A DNA stretch of 64,000 nt from Diphasiastrum complanatum. Lineage: Eukaryota > Streptophyta > Lycopodiopsida > Lycopodiales > Lycopodiaceae. The stretch spans positions 20,008,410 to 20,072,409 of the forward strand of contig CM055110.1 of NCBI GenBank assembly GCA_029204225.1, in the 5' to 3' direction. The position numbers were made by a program, and so were the translations under genes. Positions within the stretch are counted from its first letter, which is position 1; the number at the start of each line of letters is the position of its first letter. Below, in pieces: positions 1-10,637 of this stretch. The notes below the pieces were generated by a model. That model searched no databases. It had not been told where the DNA came from and saw only the letters and a list, made by a program, of their open reading frames with translations.

Positions 1-330
1 CATTATCTATCCTATTTCCAATAGAGAGAGAGAGAGGTAGCGAGTAGAGCAGAAAGAAAAATACTAAAAACTATAGTTGTGCATGAAAGTCTGCCAACGA
101 GCAAAACACAGCGAAAGAGCAGAATGTCATTCTGCCAACGAGCGAGACACTGACGATCTCGCTCTTAAAACTAAACTGATAATACAAGCGCTCTATTTTC
201 GTGCATCTCCCTGTCTTGTGCTGTCATTTTGTCTTGATTGCTAGAATAGAATGTGTTCTGTGATGTGTAGTCGCGTGTCTAGGATCCTGTAAACAACTTC
301 CGCGCAAAAAGAAAATTCAAAGACACAAAA
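1..330 (+). other. Leader of a truncated gypsy element
   Basis: No coding sequence is recognised. There is a short GA-rich run near base 23. A 13-base direct repeat, TCTGCCAACGAGC, occurs at 90-102 and 131-143. The segment precedes the gag zinc-knuckle frame in the same orientation, so it is probably untranslated leader or eroded gag of the gypsy element that follows. No LTR boundary or primer-binding site can be seen, so the window probably starts inside the element. Confidence 0.35.
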
Positions 331-1491
331 TTGTTCGCGAATAAAAAGACGAAGAAGAAAAAGAAACAGCCTCGCTTCCGCGACATCAAAAAGGGCAAGG
401 AGCACATGGTCGGCGAAGCTTCTCCTTCGGGGAAGAAAAAGAAGCGCCCTCGGTTGGAGAGAGCGGACTTCGACAAGGCCAAAAGCGACGGGCTATGTTT
501 CTCCTGCATGGAAAAGGGGCACCTTTCCAAGGATTGCCCGAAGAGACGGAAGAAGGGTGGCCGCTCCTTTAACGCAACAGGTAATTCTTCTATTTCTTGT
601 ATTGATGTATCTTTTAAAGATGAATCAGTTTGTATGAATCGTTGTTTTAATACTGCGGTGTTTGGACCTCACGACCTCATTCGTATGAGTGGGTTCGTAG
701 GCAGCCAACCTGTGAGTATTCTTTTTGACGACGGTTCTACGCATGATTTTATTAATGCTAAGTTGGTGCAGAAGCTGCAGCTGGCAACCGCACCAAGTGA
801 CCACAAGTATGTGGTTAGGATGGCAGCTGGTGGGGAGCAGCAGGTCTGGGACCACTTTGTTCCCCACATGTCGTTGAAGATTCAAGACTACGTAGATAGT
901 TTATCTTTTCATGTCATGAATCTAGATAAGGATGTAATGCTAGGAAAAGAATGGTTTTTTGCTAGAAATGAGTCCTTAAAGAAAGACTATGTATCTCATT
1001 GTATTTCTTTCTTGCATAATGACTCATTGGTTTGCCTTAAAGGCGATGAGCCAGATCTACCTTTTGTAACTGCTCACGAAGCGAATCAATGTATTTTGAA
1101 TTCTAAGTATTTTTCGTATTTATGTTATCTAAAAGATGAATCTTACATAGATGCTTTTAGTACTCATAATGTCAATGTTGATGTATCGCCTTTCCAAAAA
1201 GCATTGCCTTTTACTGATGATAATTTAGAATCTTCACCTGAGGGGAAAATCTTTAAGAGACTTAGGGAAGAATGTAATGATATATTCCTTGAGCAGTTGC
1301 ATGTGGGTCTTCCCCCCTCACGGGGTGTAGACCATCACATAGATCTCTTTCCCGATAGCTCTCTTGTATCGCTTTTTCCCTACAAGATGAGCTCGAAGGA
1401 AGAAGATGAAGTTGCTAGTCAACTCAAGGAGTTGTTGCGTAAAGGCCATATTCGGCCTAATAATCCCCTTGGGGAACTCCTGTTTTGCTAG
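331..1491 (+). pseudogene. Ty3/gypsy gag C-terminus and retropepsin
   Basis: A lysine-rich N-terminal stretch leads to a CCHC zinc knuckle (C-x2-C-x4-H-x4-C, bases about 496-537), the RNA-binding motif of Gag nucleocapsid. Around base 720-755 is a retropepsin-like active site, but the D-S-G triad reads D-D-G followed by STHDF. The start of reverse transcriptase (KGHIRP) follows near the end. The frame then breaks at about 1480 and RT continues in another frame. The N-terminal capsid part of Gag is missing. Family assignment is firm. The active-site change and frameshift suggest a dead copy. Confidence 0.85.
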
Positions 1492-2729
1492 CCGGCAAGA
1501 AAGACGGTGGTATTTGTCTTTGTGTCGATTACAAAAAGCTTAACAAAATGACAATTAAAAACCGCTATCCCTTGCCTCGGATGGACGACTTAATGGACCG
1601 ATTGAATGGTGCTAAGTATTTCACCAAATTGGACCTTAGGTCAAGGTACCATCAAATTAGAATTCGCGAGGGGGATGTCTCCAAAACTAATTTTCGTATT
1701 AGATATGGCCATTACGAATTTTTAGTTTTACCCTTTGGTCTAACTAATGCCCCGGCAACCTTCCATCAGATGATGAACGATATTCTTCGTCCATATCTGG
1801 GGAAGTTTCTCGTGGTATTTTTAGATGACATACTGATCTGTAGTAAGACTCTTGAGGAGCACGAGGCGCATTTGCGTACAGTCTTAGATAATATAAGGCA
1901 GGCAAAGCTTTATGCTAAGGAGTCTAAATGTGAGTTCTTTCAAACTCAACTCAAGTATTTGGGACATATCGTTTCCGATCGAGGTCTTGAGATCGACTTT
2001 GATAAGGTCCAGAAAGTTCGTGATTGGCCTATCCTAAAAACCATTAGGGAAGTAAAATCCTTTTTGGGCTTCACAGGGTTTTTCCATAAATTCATTAAAG
2101 ACTATGCCTTAGTTGCATTGCCTCTAACGAATCTTCTTAAGGGAGTGAAGAAAGCCAAAAGGAAAACTAAAAAGGGTAATAAGAAGAAAGTCAGAAGGCG
2201 TTCGAAGATCAGTCCTCCTGTTATTTGGACTGATGAACTTAATCAAAGCTTTGAAGCTTTGAAGATGTTGGTGTCTACAGCCCCTATCTTACACATAGTG
2301 GACCCTAGCAGATCTTTCTTAGTGGAAACAGACGCTACTGACTATGCGGTAGGTGCAGTCCTTTACCAGGATGGTAGACCTGTGGCTTTCAAGAGCAAGA
2401 AGTTGGACCCAGCTCAAAGTAGATATTCTACTTATGGGAAGGAACTTTTTGCTGTCATCCATGCGTTAAGGAGACATTATTTGTACGGATCTAAATTCGT
2501 GGTTATGACAGATCATGAATCTCTTAAGTATATTTGTGATGCCTCGGACCTTAGGGGTCGTAAGGCCCGCTGGTCGGAACTCATTCAAGAGTTCGAATTT
2601 GACATTAAGTACCGTCGAGGTACGTCGAATTGTGTCGCTGATGCTTTGAGCCGGATTGGAGAAGTTAATGAGTTATGCTTTGCTGAGTTCCAATCTGAGT
2701 TGTATCTTTCTCTGCGAGATCTTTGTTGA
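1485..2729 (+). pseudogene. Ty3/gypsy reverse transcriptase and RNase H
   Basis: This frame carries the conserved gypsy RT blocks in order: CVDYKKLN, KNRYPLPR, FTKLDLRS, LPFGLTNAP and the catalytic FLDD at about 1815. RNase H follows from about 2320 (ETDATDYAVGAVL, then TDHESLKY near 2510) and ends with VADALSRI. An unusual lysine/arginine-rich insert (bases about 2140-2205) lies between RT and RNase H. The frame stops at 2729 and the integrase resumes in a different frame. The RT core itself looks intact, but the element is broken on both sides. Confidence 0.9.
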
Positions 2730-2780
2730 ACCGATGAGTTTTTCGGTCATATTTGGCAAGAAGTCCTGGCAGGAAGCTCT

Positions 2781-3167
2781 TTGATGAGAGACAATCTTGG
2801 AAAGCAGGATTCCAAGAAATCTCGCGAAGAGAAGATACTTGTTGATTATTCCATTCGGAATGGTTTGCTTTTCCGTAGAGAAAAAGTCTGTGTGCCAGAT
2901 ATCGCGGACATTAGGGCCCAAATCCTACACGAGTGCCACGATAGCCCCAGCGTGGGACACCCTGGTATACAAAGGACACTTGACCTTGTTAAGAGAGAAT
3001 TTTATTGGCCAAAAATGAAAGGTCACGTCGAGGCATACGTTCAAAAGTGTGAACAATGCCAAGTAAATAAAGCGCAAAGACTCGAAGCAGCTGGTCTGTT
3101 GCATCCATTCCATTCCCAACAAGAAATGGGAAAGTATTTTCATGGATTTTGTGGTCGGACTTCCTAG
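2781..3167 (+). pseudogene. Gypsy integrase zinc-binding N-terminus
   Basis: The HHCC zinc-binding module of gypsy integrase is visible: HECHDSPSVGHPG, then FYWPKM, then CEQCQVNK (bases about 2930-3070). This domain binds viral DNA ends and helps the enzyme multimerise. The frame runs into a stop after the GKYFHGF stretch, and the catalytic core continues from 3142 in another frame, so a frameshift separates the two modules. Confidence 0.85.
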
Positions 3168-3700
3168 GTCAGGGAAGGGTCATGATGCTATTTGGGTAGT
3201 AGTTGACAGGCTAACCAAAATGGCACAGTTTATTCCAACAAAAACTATTGTCAAAGCTTCTGAATTTGCTCAACTTTTCGTTGAAAAGTTGGTCAGGTTG
3301 TATGGATTGCCAAACGATACTGTTAGTGATCGTGATTCCAAGTTCACTGGCAAGTTTTGGTACGGATCACCCGGAAACCGATGGTCAGAAAAAACGGGTC
3401 AACCAGTCAATGGAAGATATGCTTCGTGCATATGTTTCCAGGCGACAATCAGATTGGGAAAATTATCTCCCAATGGTTGAGTTCGCATACAATAGTATGA
3501 AACATTCCGCCATTGGTTTAGTCCTTTTATGCTCTTGTACGGCTTTCAGCGTCGTTCCCCTATCTCCGTTGGACTCTAAGGTCTCAAGGTTCAAGCAGCA
3601 GCGGATTTCTTGCACGATATGCAGGAAATGTTGCAGGTGGCTAGGGAAAGCATTAAATCCGCTCAGGACAACATTTTACTCCTCTGGCCTGCTCATAAAA
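3142..3700 (+). pseudogene. Gypsy integrase catalytic core, deleted and frameshifted
   Basis: The first catalytic Asp lies in MDFVVGLP and the second in VSDRDSKFTG. About 25 codons between FTGKFW and the DHPETDGQ motif are missing, and the frame changes there. The third catalytic residue, normally Glu in TDGQ(T/S)ER, reads Lys (TDGQKKR, about 3385-3400). Downstream integrase sequence (VNQSMEDMLRAYV, LPMVEFAYN) runs to about 3535 and then shifts frame again. The match ends near 3700, where minus-strand copia sequence begins. This copy cannot encode a working integrase. Confidence 0.8.
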
Positions 3701-3891
3701 AACAGGTTCTACTGCACCATCCTCAATAGAAATAAGAGCAAAATCAAAAAAATCAGCAAATTCTATTAATTTAGTAGAGGCACGAGTCTTCCCTTCATAG
3801 AAATCATCCACTTTGCTGTCTTGCAAAGTCTGCAACAACCATTTAGGGAAGGTTTGGGCTGTCCAACAGCCTTACCTTTGTCAACACTTTG
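3660..3891 (-). pseudogene. Possible start of copia reverse transcriptase region
   Basis: On the minus strand a short frame contains an EP-x-F/Y-E-Q-A motif, as found just before copia RT, where the polyprotein reads EP-x-S/N-Y-E-E-A. It is collinear with the copia linker and integrase upstream on the same strand. The rest of RT and RNase H is missing, apparently lost where this element abuts the gypsy fragment near 3700. Assignment rests on position and a weak motif only. Confidence 0.35.
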
Positions 3892-4242
3892 CTATCCAAA
3901 GTGTTCCGAACTTGGACCTTGCTGTCCAATGTCTTCAACAGGCTGCTCTTCACCATAAATAGGTTTTTCTTGATGAACTATGGGCTGCAAAATTGAAGAA
4001 GTAGTGGGCTGTCCACTAGAAGTTGATGGCACTCCCTTCTCTTCATGATTAGATGGCAAAACCAAATCTGGAAATATTTCAACATATGCATCATGGGGGA
4101 AGTCCCCTTTCATGACATGAGTGGGCGCAACATCATAGGAGGTCTTTTCATCAAAATGAACATCACAACTCACTATGATTTTATTAGTATCCATATTGAA
4201 CAACCTATAGCCCTTGCTTTTGCTACTATAGCCAACAAATAT
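3892..4242 (-). pseudogene. Copia polyprotein segment between integrase and RT
   Basis: The minus-strand frame begins with the sequence that follows the copia integrase: GYSSKSKGYRLF, then IIVSCDVHFDEK, which corresponds to the common IVSRDVxFDE motif. A long Ser/Pro/Gln-rich spacer follows. The F-V-G-Y start of this block lies directly at the right-hand plus-coordinate edge of an inserted LTR (4243-4564). The preceding residues (GVKCI) lie on the other side of that insert. Confidence 0.75.
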
Positions 4243-4564
4243 GTTAATACCGTATTGATATGGTTTTAAATTTGAGTCCTCACTGAAAATTAGTAAAGCT
4301 CCTCTCTAAGTTAACTTTAGAGAATGAAAACTCTCTCTACATATGTAGAGATAACTCAAGAATGAATGAATAGAACTCATTGATTCGTTGTACACTAATC
4401 TTTATAAATAAGGGGAGGGCTATGGATCAAACAAGCGCCCATTTTACTTTCATCTGAGTGACATGCTATTGGATCTTAAGGTTTCCATCTTTCTAGCTTT
4501 CCATCGGCCAAAATTCCAAAGGAGATTTCTCTCTCCCTGTTGATCTAATTAGCCTGGTTTTTGA
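4243..4564 (+). repeat. Solo LTR nested in a copia integrase region
   Basis: About 320 noncoding bases separate two halves of one copia reading frame (GVKCI at about 4567 and FVGYSS at about 4240). The insert has LTR-like content: TATAAATAAGG near 4403, a preceding GTTGTACAC, and a terminal TGATGCA. It carries no coding sequence, so it is best read as a solo LTR left by recombination. The exact borders and target duplication are unclear; ATG(C)A-like bases occur at both edges but are not a clean match. Confidence 0.55.
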
Positions 4565-5088
4565 TGCATTTAACTCCTCTATCATCAAGCTTGGTTCTTA
4601 GCTTATCGGGAATGAAAGCATAAGCCGTGCAACCAAAGATGCGTAAGTGAGAAACAGTAGGCAGGAGTTACTACCTTCAAGGCTTTAGTAGGACACCGAT
4701 CACTAATGTAAGCCGCCGTTATAATCGCTTCAGCCCAAAACTTGTGAGGTAGGCCCTTTGCCTTGAGCATGCATCGAGCCATCTCCATGATAGTGCGATT
4801 CTTTCTTTCGGCAACACCATTTTGTTGAGGTGTGTAAGGGGTTGTCATTTGATGATGGATACCTTTGCTTTGAAGATAAGTACCGAACGTATTCTTTATA
4901 TATTCCCCTCCTCGGTCGGTACGTAAGATTTTCAAAGAGTGCCCAAACTGATTTTCTATCATTGCTAGAAAATCCTTAAAGCCTTGAAAAACTTCAGATT
5001 TTTGCCTTCATAGGATAAATCCATGTAAAACTTGAAAGGTCATCAATAAAAGTAACAAAGTATTTACACCTTCCAATGGATTCGGTCC
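4565..5088 (-). pseudogene. Copia integrase catalytic core
   Basis: Reading downward, the frame includes FVTFIDD, then LRTDRGGEY (second Asp) and TPYTPQQNGVAERKNRT (catalytic Glu in VAERKNRT). KFWAEA and the SHLRIFGC-like tail follow. The tail is in a different frame from the core, with a codon block missing near 4660, and another frameshift lies near 5090. This is rve-type integrase of the Ty1/copia class, non-functional because of the frame breaks. Confidence 0.85.
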
Positions 5089-5720
5089 TCATTGGACCAC
5101 ATACATCACTATGAACCAAATCAAATTTGCCATCAACTCTAATAGTTCCATAAATCCTTCACATACATGTCCTTCGGGATGCTCAATATTAGGAATGTCT
5201 TCAACCATATTGAATCTCTTCAACATCTTCAAGCTAGCAAAGTTGAGATGTCCAAACCTCCATAATTCAGCCAGCTCCAAAGAATGTGAACTTGATGCAA
5301 CAAGAAAAAAAGATGATGAAGCTCTTCGCTCATAGGTATCCATAAGGAACAATCCACCACGTAATGTTCCCGAAGCAATGATCATAAGAGATCTCTTTGG
5401 GTCTTTGATAATACATTCGTCTTCTTTGAATTCCACAACCAATCCTTGGTTCATAATTGTAGAGACCGAAATGAGATTCTTTTTTATTTTTGGAACATAA
5501 AGCACATTACGAATGTAGTTCTCCTCACCATCGGGTAAGATAATGGGGATCACTCCAATACCTTTGATAAGATAAGAGGTGTTATCAACACCTTGAACTT
5601 TGCTTCCATCATGCACTTTTACAAGCTTTGTAAAGACTTCTTTGTGATAAGTCATATGGCATGTGGCACCGCTATCAATCACCCAATCAATAGATGAAAA
5701 AACAGCAACTTGTAAAGCTG
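5089..5720 (-). pseudogene. Copia protease and GAG-pre-integrase domain
   Basis: The retropepsin active site is intact in sequence (WVIDSGATCHMT, about 5690-5655). It is followed by the usual ILPDGEEN / VLYVPKIKKNLISV region. A GAG-pre-integrase segment follows (LWRFGHLNFASLKML, VCEG). After VCEG the frame skips part of the zinc-binding region and slips into the wrong frame before HSDVCGP. Domain order (PR, pre-integrase, integrase) is the copia order on the minus strand. Confidence 0.85.
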
Positions 5721-5728
5721 AAGATGAG

Positions 5729-6733
5729 CTATTTTCTGCTAAAAAAAACCAGCAAGATTTGAAGTGGCAGAAATCTCGTCTTGAGGAGAGATGAGATTAA
5801 TAGTGACAAAAGCATAATCATTATTGAAAAGATTATCCTCCTTTCCAAATTGTTGTTCCAAAGTAATGATTGTGGTACTTGTATCGTTACCATTCTCTTT
5901 TTCCTTCGCAAGCCTCTTCCTACATTCTTTGATGTGATGCCCAAACTTCTTGCAATAGTGGCACTTACCCTTCTTCTTGGATTGATCTTGAGCTTCCTTA
6001 GATTTTTGATCATCTTTGGAAGTGTTGAAAGAAGGCTTTCCTTTCCACTTGCTTTTGCCTTTGCCTTTTGCAAAGAAAGCTTCTCGTTCGCCAAAATTGA
6101 TCCTTGCTTGCTCTTCTTGAAGAAGCCAACAAGTTCGTTGAAGGAGATTTGTTGTCCCCTAAGAGAAATGCTCAATGATGACACAAATGGAAGGTAAGAA
6201 TTAGGAAGAGAGTTGAGAGTAATAGATACAAATTGTGAGTTCTCAATCACCTCATCAATACTAAGAAGCTCCTCTTGAAGATCCTTGATCTTCGTCAAGT
6301 GTTTTGTAAGCAAATCACCTTCTTGCATCTTCGAGATAGAAAGTTGATTTCGAAGGTATACCACTTTTGCCACATTCTTTACTTGAAACATCTTGGCAAG
6401 AGTCTCCCAAGCACTTTTGGAAGTCTTGCATGATCTAATATGAGGAAGGATAGATCTCTTCACTGATAATGCAATGACGGAATGTGCTTGTGCATCTCGT
6501 CGATCGCACTTCTTTTTCTCATCGGAAGACACCTCCGTAGATGAACAAGTAGTTGTTCTAGATGGTGTAATAGGTGCCAAGGTAGACAACCTCTCTTCGT
6601 CACCATTAACTACTTCCCACAAACCTTTAGCAATTAGAAGGTTCTTTATCATGTAGCACCACAAGGAATAGTTTGTGTCGTCCAGCCTATCTTCATTAAA
6701 TAAAGAACCAATAGACTCCGATTCTTTAGCCAT
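5729..6733 (-). pseudogene. Copia Gag (UBN2-type) with out-of-frame zinc knuckle
   Basis: The start codon at 6733 opens a 300-residue Gag of the DUF4219/UBN2 type: DDTNYSLWCYMIKNLL, GLWEVVNG, AWETLAKMF, VYLRNQLSISKMQEG, ITLNSLPNSY. The zinc knuckle (CHYCKKFGHHIKEC, about 5925-5965) is present but lies in a neighbouring frame, so one frameshift occurs between the capsid part and the nucleocapsid part. This Gag is the most complete part of the 3.7-6.7 kb element. Confidence 0.85.
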
Positions 6734-7149
6734 AACAGAAAAATCAGCTTGTAGTAAATAGGAAATAGACTTTCCAAGTCAAAATCTACTCAAAGGGTAG
6801 CAATCTCAAAGCTGAAATTATGAGCACAATAGATTGCAATACTCCACATGCAATTTGCTCAATAAGTAATAAAATAGGTGGCTGATGCACAAAAAACAGA
6901 ATGCTCACAAATAGGTGGACTTCAAATGAAGCCTAAACCAAAACCAGAAATTTGTGGCTAAAAAGAGTGCACACTATGTGCGTATAGAGCTGATGGTAGC
7001 GCCCTACTCCAAGCTCACCAACAGTGAGATTTCAGCAAGAAATGTGTGTAAAACACATGTATCTTCATTTAAGAAGTAAATCTGAATTTTTCAGCATGTA
7101 ATTGAGTCAAGATCACATGCAATTGGTTTGAGCATGGGTGCCCTACTGC
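6734..7149. other. Noncoding leader between two retroelements
   Basis: No reading frame of note. Two loosely similar blocks occur near 6990-7030 (GGTAGCGCCCTACTCCAAGCTC) and 7135-7160 (GGGTGCCCTACTGCTAGCTC), suggesting an old local duplication. By position this is the 5' untranslated part of the copia element to its left, but I find no tRNA primer-binding site (TGGTATCAGAGC type) and no LTR edge. Confidence 0.3.
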
Positions 7150-7186
7150 TAGCTCTCAAATAGGTGAAGGTGCCCTTCAATTTCCT

Positions 7187-7719
7187 GCAAAAAAGTTATA
7201 AGAAGATGTTTAGTAAGATAGACTTGAAGAGTGTGTATCATCAGGTTAGAGTTCGTGAAGTGAATGTTCATAAAACTGCCTTCCGAACTTGGTTTGGTCA
7301 TTATGAGTATCTTGTGATGCCCTTTGGTTGCCCCAACTACATTCGTGATGTTGATGACTGATGTACTCAGACCGTATATGGGTAAGTTTGTTGTAAACTT
7401 TATTGATGAGATTTTGGATAACAGTGCAGGTGAGGCCAAGCATGTGACCCACTGTGTTGTCTACCTTGAGGGAAAACAGGAGATTGAGTATCTAGGTCAT
7501 ATTGTGACTGCTGATGGAGTAAGACCGGATCCTAAGAAAGTTGTTGTGATCGTTGTGTGGCCTGTGCCAGCTGATTTGATAGCATTGAAGTTTTTTCTAG
7601 GATTGGCAGTGTTTTATAGAAAATATGTTAAGAATTTCTCCCGTATCGCAGCACCTTTGACAGAAAGAACAAGTTTGGTGAGTGGACTGAACTGCAGCAA
7701 GCAAGCTTTGATCAGTTAA
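7187..7719 (+). pseudogene. Ty3/gypsy reverse transcriptase, decayed
   Basis: RT motifs are split over two frames. The first holds [31 protein letters not shown] (to about 7335). The second holds [15 protein letters not shown] and the catalytic block FIDE, where gypsy RTs normally have Y/F-L-D-D (about 7395). EYLGHIVTADGVRPDP and FLGLAVFYRKYV follow. Part of the palm after the catalytic block is deleted. The element begins abruptly inside RT. Confidence 0.8.
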
Positions 7720-7735
7720 AGCAAGCTATCGCTGA

Positions 7736-8112
7736 GTGCGTCATCTAAAAAATGTTGACCCTCTAAAATCCTATATCCTTTATAGGGATGCGAGCGACAT
7801 TGTTGTGGGGCCAGTGCTGATGCAGGAGGGAAGGCATGTAGCCTTCGAGAGCAAGAAGCTCACCTCGGCACAGCGGAATTATCCAACCCATGAGAAAGAG
7901 TTGTTTGCCATCATCCATGCGTTATAGGTATGGAGGCATTATTTGTACGGATCCGAGTTTTATGTGTATACTGATTATGATACCTTGAGGTATTTCTAGA
8001 AACAACCCAATCTCAGAGGCCGACAGGCGAGATGGTTTGAACTTATGCAAGAATTTGGAATGGAAATTTGGTATAAGAAAGGGGCAGAAAATAGAGTGGC
8101 TGATGCATTGTC
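7736..8112 (+). pseudogene. Gypsy RNase H with in-frame stops
   Basis: The RNase H core is recognisable: ILYRDASDIVVGPVLMQEG, VAFESKKLTSAQRNY, HEKELFAIIHAL. The frame then meets a TAG at about 7926 and another at about 7998 before RGRQARWFELMQEF and VADALSQI. Two nonsense codons within one domain mark it as a dead copy of the same element. Confidence 0.8.
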
Positions 8113-8284
8113 TCAGATAGTGTATCAAATGTCATTTGCGGTCATTGAAAATGACCTATTAGTTGAGATAAAGAAGGCTCAACTAGAGGATCCTCAATGT
8201 AAGAGAGTGGAATTTGAGATGAGTCATGGCCATGCAGAGTCTCTGGAGGAGAGCTCTATTCCCTTTGCTCGCACTTATCTTAAG

Positions 8285-8707
8285 TAGACCATAGAAGATG
8301 ATTTTGTTAAGAGGAATGGCAAATTTCTCATTCCAGCTTGTGAGGAGCTGCGTAGGAAAATCTTCCATTCATGTCACGATAGCCCTAGTGCAGGTCATCC
8401 TGGTGTGGATAAGACTTGTGAGTTGATCCGACGTAGTTTCTAGTGGCCTAAGATTAATAAAGATGTCCATAGTTATGTGACACGTTGTTCTAAGTGTCAA
8501 GTTAACAAAGTCGAAAGGATTAAAGTTCCTGGATCGTTACACCCCTTGCCTATTCCAAAGGGAAGATGGGAGAGTGTATCAATGGACTTTATTACACACT
8601 TGCCTCATACGCAGCTTCAACATGATGCCATAATGATTGTGGTTGACAGACTCATAAAATGGCTCATTTCATTCCAACCCATTTTAAGATTGATGCACCT
8701 GGGGTAG
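8285..8707 (+). pseudogene. Gypsy integrase zinc domain and first catalytic Asp
   Basis: After a short spacer the HHCC motif reads HSCHDSPSAGHPG and CSKCQVNK, with a nonsense codon in between at about 8443 where a Tyr or Trp codon is expected. SMDFITHLP supplies the first catalytic Asp. The frame shifts at about 8660 within DRLIKW/MAHFIPT, and the core continues in the next frame. Confidence 0.8.
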
Positions 8708-9546
8708 CTGATCTATTTATACAGCATGTATTCAGACTTCATGGGTTACCATCATCCATAGTGACTGATAGAGATCCACGCTTTACGGGTCATTTTTGGA
8801 CCGCCATAATGGATAAGCTTGAGGTGCGGTTGAGAATGAGTAGTACTGATCACCCTGAAACGGATGGTCCAACAGAGAGAGTTAACCAAACCATGGAGGA
8901 CATGCTTAGGGCGTACATAAGCGTTCAGCAAACACAATGGGAAAAATATTTGCCATTGTTGGAGTTTGCTTATAATGATAACAAGAATGCTTCTACTAAA
9001 ATGAGTCCTTTCGAGTTGAATCATGGTTTTAGGCCAACTAGTCCAATTACTGTAGGGATAACTCATAAAGTGCCTAGTGTTGTTGACTTTCTAACTCACA
9101 TGGTATAGATGCTTGAGTTAGCCAAGAAAAATGTGAAACAGGTGATGGATCGCGCAAAGACGTTTGCTGATCGGGATTGCACACCAAGAGAGTTCGAGGA
9201 AGGAGACATGGTGTTTCTCCTGATTCCAAAGGACTCAACTTCTCTTAAGACAAGGAAGTGTTACAAGTTATTTCCGCGTTATTGTGGACCCTGGAAAATA
9301 GTTAAAATGCTTAATGATGTTGCTTATAAACTAGCGTTGCCTCAAGATTGTAAAGTTCATCCTGTTTTTCATGTTTCACGCTTAAAGAGGGTTTTACATG
9401 AGGGTGATAACTTGCTAACCAATGGAGTTGTATTGTTTCAGGAGCATGGAGAGGTGATGCACGGACCTGACAAAGTATTGGACCGGAGCCTCTCCTATTC
9501 TGATGATCCATGTGAATTGTGCAAGTGTCAAAGAGCTTATTTATAG
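8659..9546 (+). pseudogene. Gypsy integrase core and C-terminal domain
   Basis: The second Asp (IVTDRDPRFTGHFW) and catalytic Glu (HPETDGPTERVNQ) are both kept, followed by AYNDNKNASTKMSPFEL. A TAG at 9106-9108 interrupts the frame once. The C-terminal part then runs through EGDMVFL and CKVHPVFHVSRLKRVL, the usual end of gypsy integrase. A possible degenerate tail (PDKVLDRSL) follows, but I see no real chromodomain. This is the best preserved part of the 7.2-9.5 kb element. Confidence 0.85.
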
Positions 9547-10637
9547 TCATTTAAGGCCTATTTAGAGTGTTTAAGACACTATCTTTAGTGATCTGAGGGC
9601 TCAAATTAGGCCTAGGTCTATGAGCTTTACATATAGGTAGGAGGGAGGAAATCTTTTTAAAAAAAAAAACCGTAGAATTTTTTTTCACTTCCAGGTCAGA
9701 ATTTGAAAAACAAAAATGGCCAAATTTAAAGCAATCCCAAGCAACAAATTGATCAATTTGGATCATCAAATTGAATTGGGTTGGAAACATTAAGGGCTTC
9801 TACACCCAATTTGCAAAAAGATTTGGTTGGGATCATATGCACCATCATTTAAGTTTAATCTTTTATGCTCTTTTGTAGACTATAGCAATTGGAAGTTAAA
9901 ACATACTACACAATTAAAAAGCATCACAAACTACAATAGAGATTCTTGTATTTCGAAAGTTTGACGTTATTCATCATTATACGTGAGCAAAAGTTTTGTT
10001 ACTTTTGCGTAATTGCAATCTCCCCATGTATACATTTTAGTCAATGTTATGGATGCTTGAGATTTGACACACGTTTGTAGCAGGACTACAGTGATGTGCA
10101 TGGCCAAAAACTCCTTGATTTTATGTATTTTCATTGTTTAATTGCCAATACATCATGATACTAAATTTCAATTTTGACCCATTTACAATGTGGGAAAGCC
10201 TCCAAACAAGTCTAAAGCAATCCAAACATATGTTTCAAAGTTTCAAATGTTTGGTTGCTACAATGACCTAAACATATTCTAGGTTATTTTCTAGTTTGCC
10301 TTGCAAAGCAAGACTATCTATCCAACCAGTCACCAAAAGCTTGTAAAGCTAGTCAAAGAGGCTCCAAACATAGCTTTGTAAAAGTAGATAAATCGATATG
10401 TGAGTTCTTGAACTTAGAAGGCCCCTATCAAATACTAGGGACTATATGACCTAGGTTCTAGTGGCAACTTTTCAATGACATCTATAAGGCTGGATTCAAT
10501 TACTTCTTAAAATAAAGAACCACCAATCACTTTGGGATATAGGCATTGCTGCTAAAATATTGCATTTTGTAACCACAACATTTAGCTTGCACAATCCACA
10601 AGTCTTATCACGAAAGCTCAGCAATCACCCTAAAACC
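9547..10637. other. About 1.1 kb without a recognisable gene
   Basis: AT-rich noncoding sequence follows the end of the gypsy pol. It may contain the 3' untranslated region and LTR of that element, but without a second copy in the window no LTR borders can be drawn. A poly-A run lies near 9660. No host gene, tRNA or structured RNA is apparent. Confidence 0.3.

Noticed and set aside
9109-9546. Chromodomain at the end of the 7.2-9.5 kb gypsy integrase
   Set aside because: After VHPVFHVSRLK the tail shows only a short degenerate stretch without the aromatic residues of a chromodomain.
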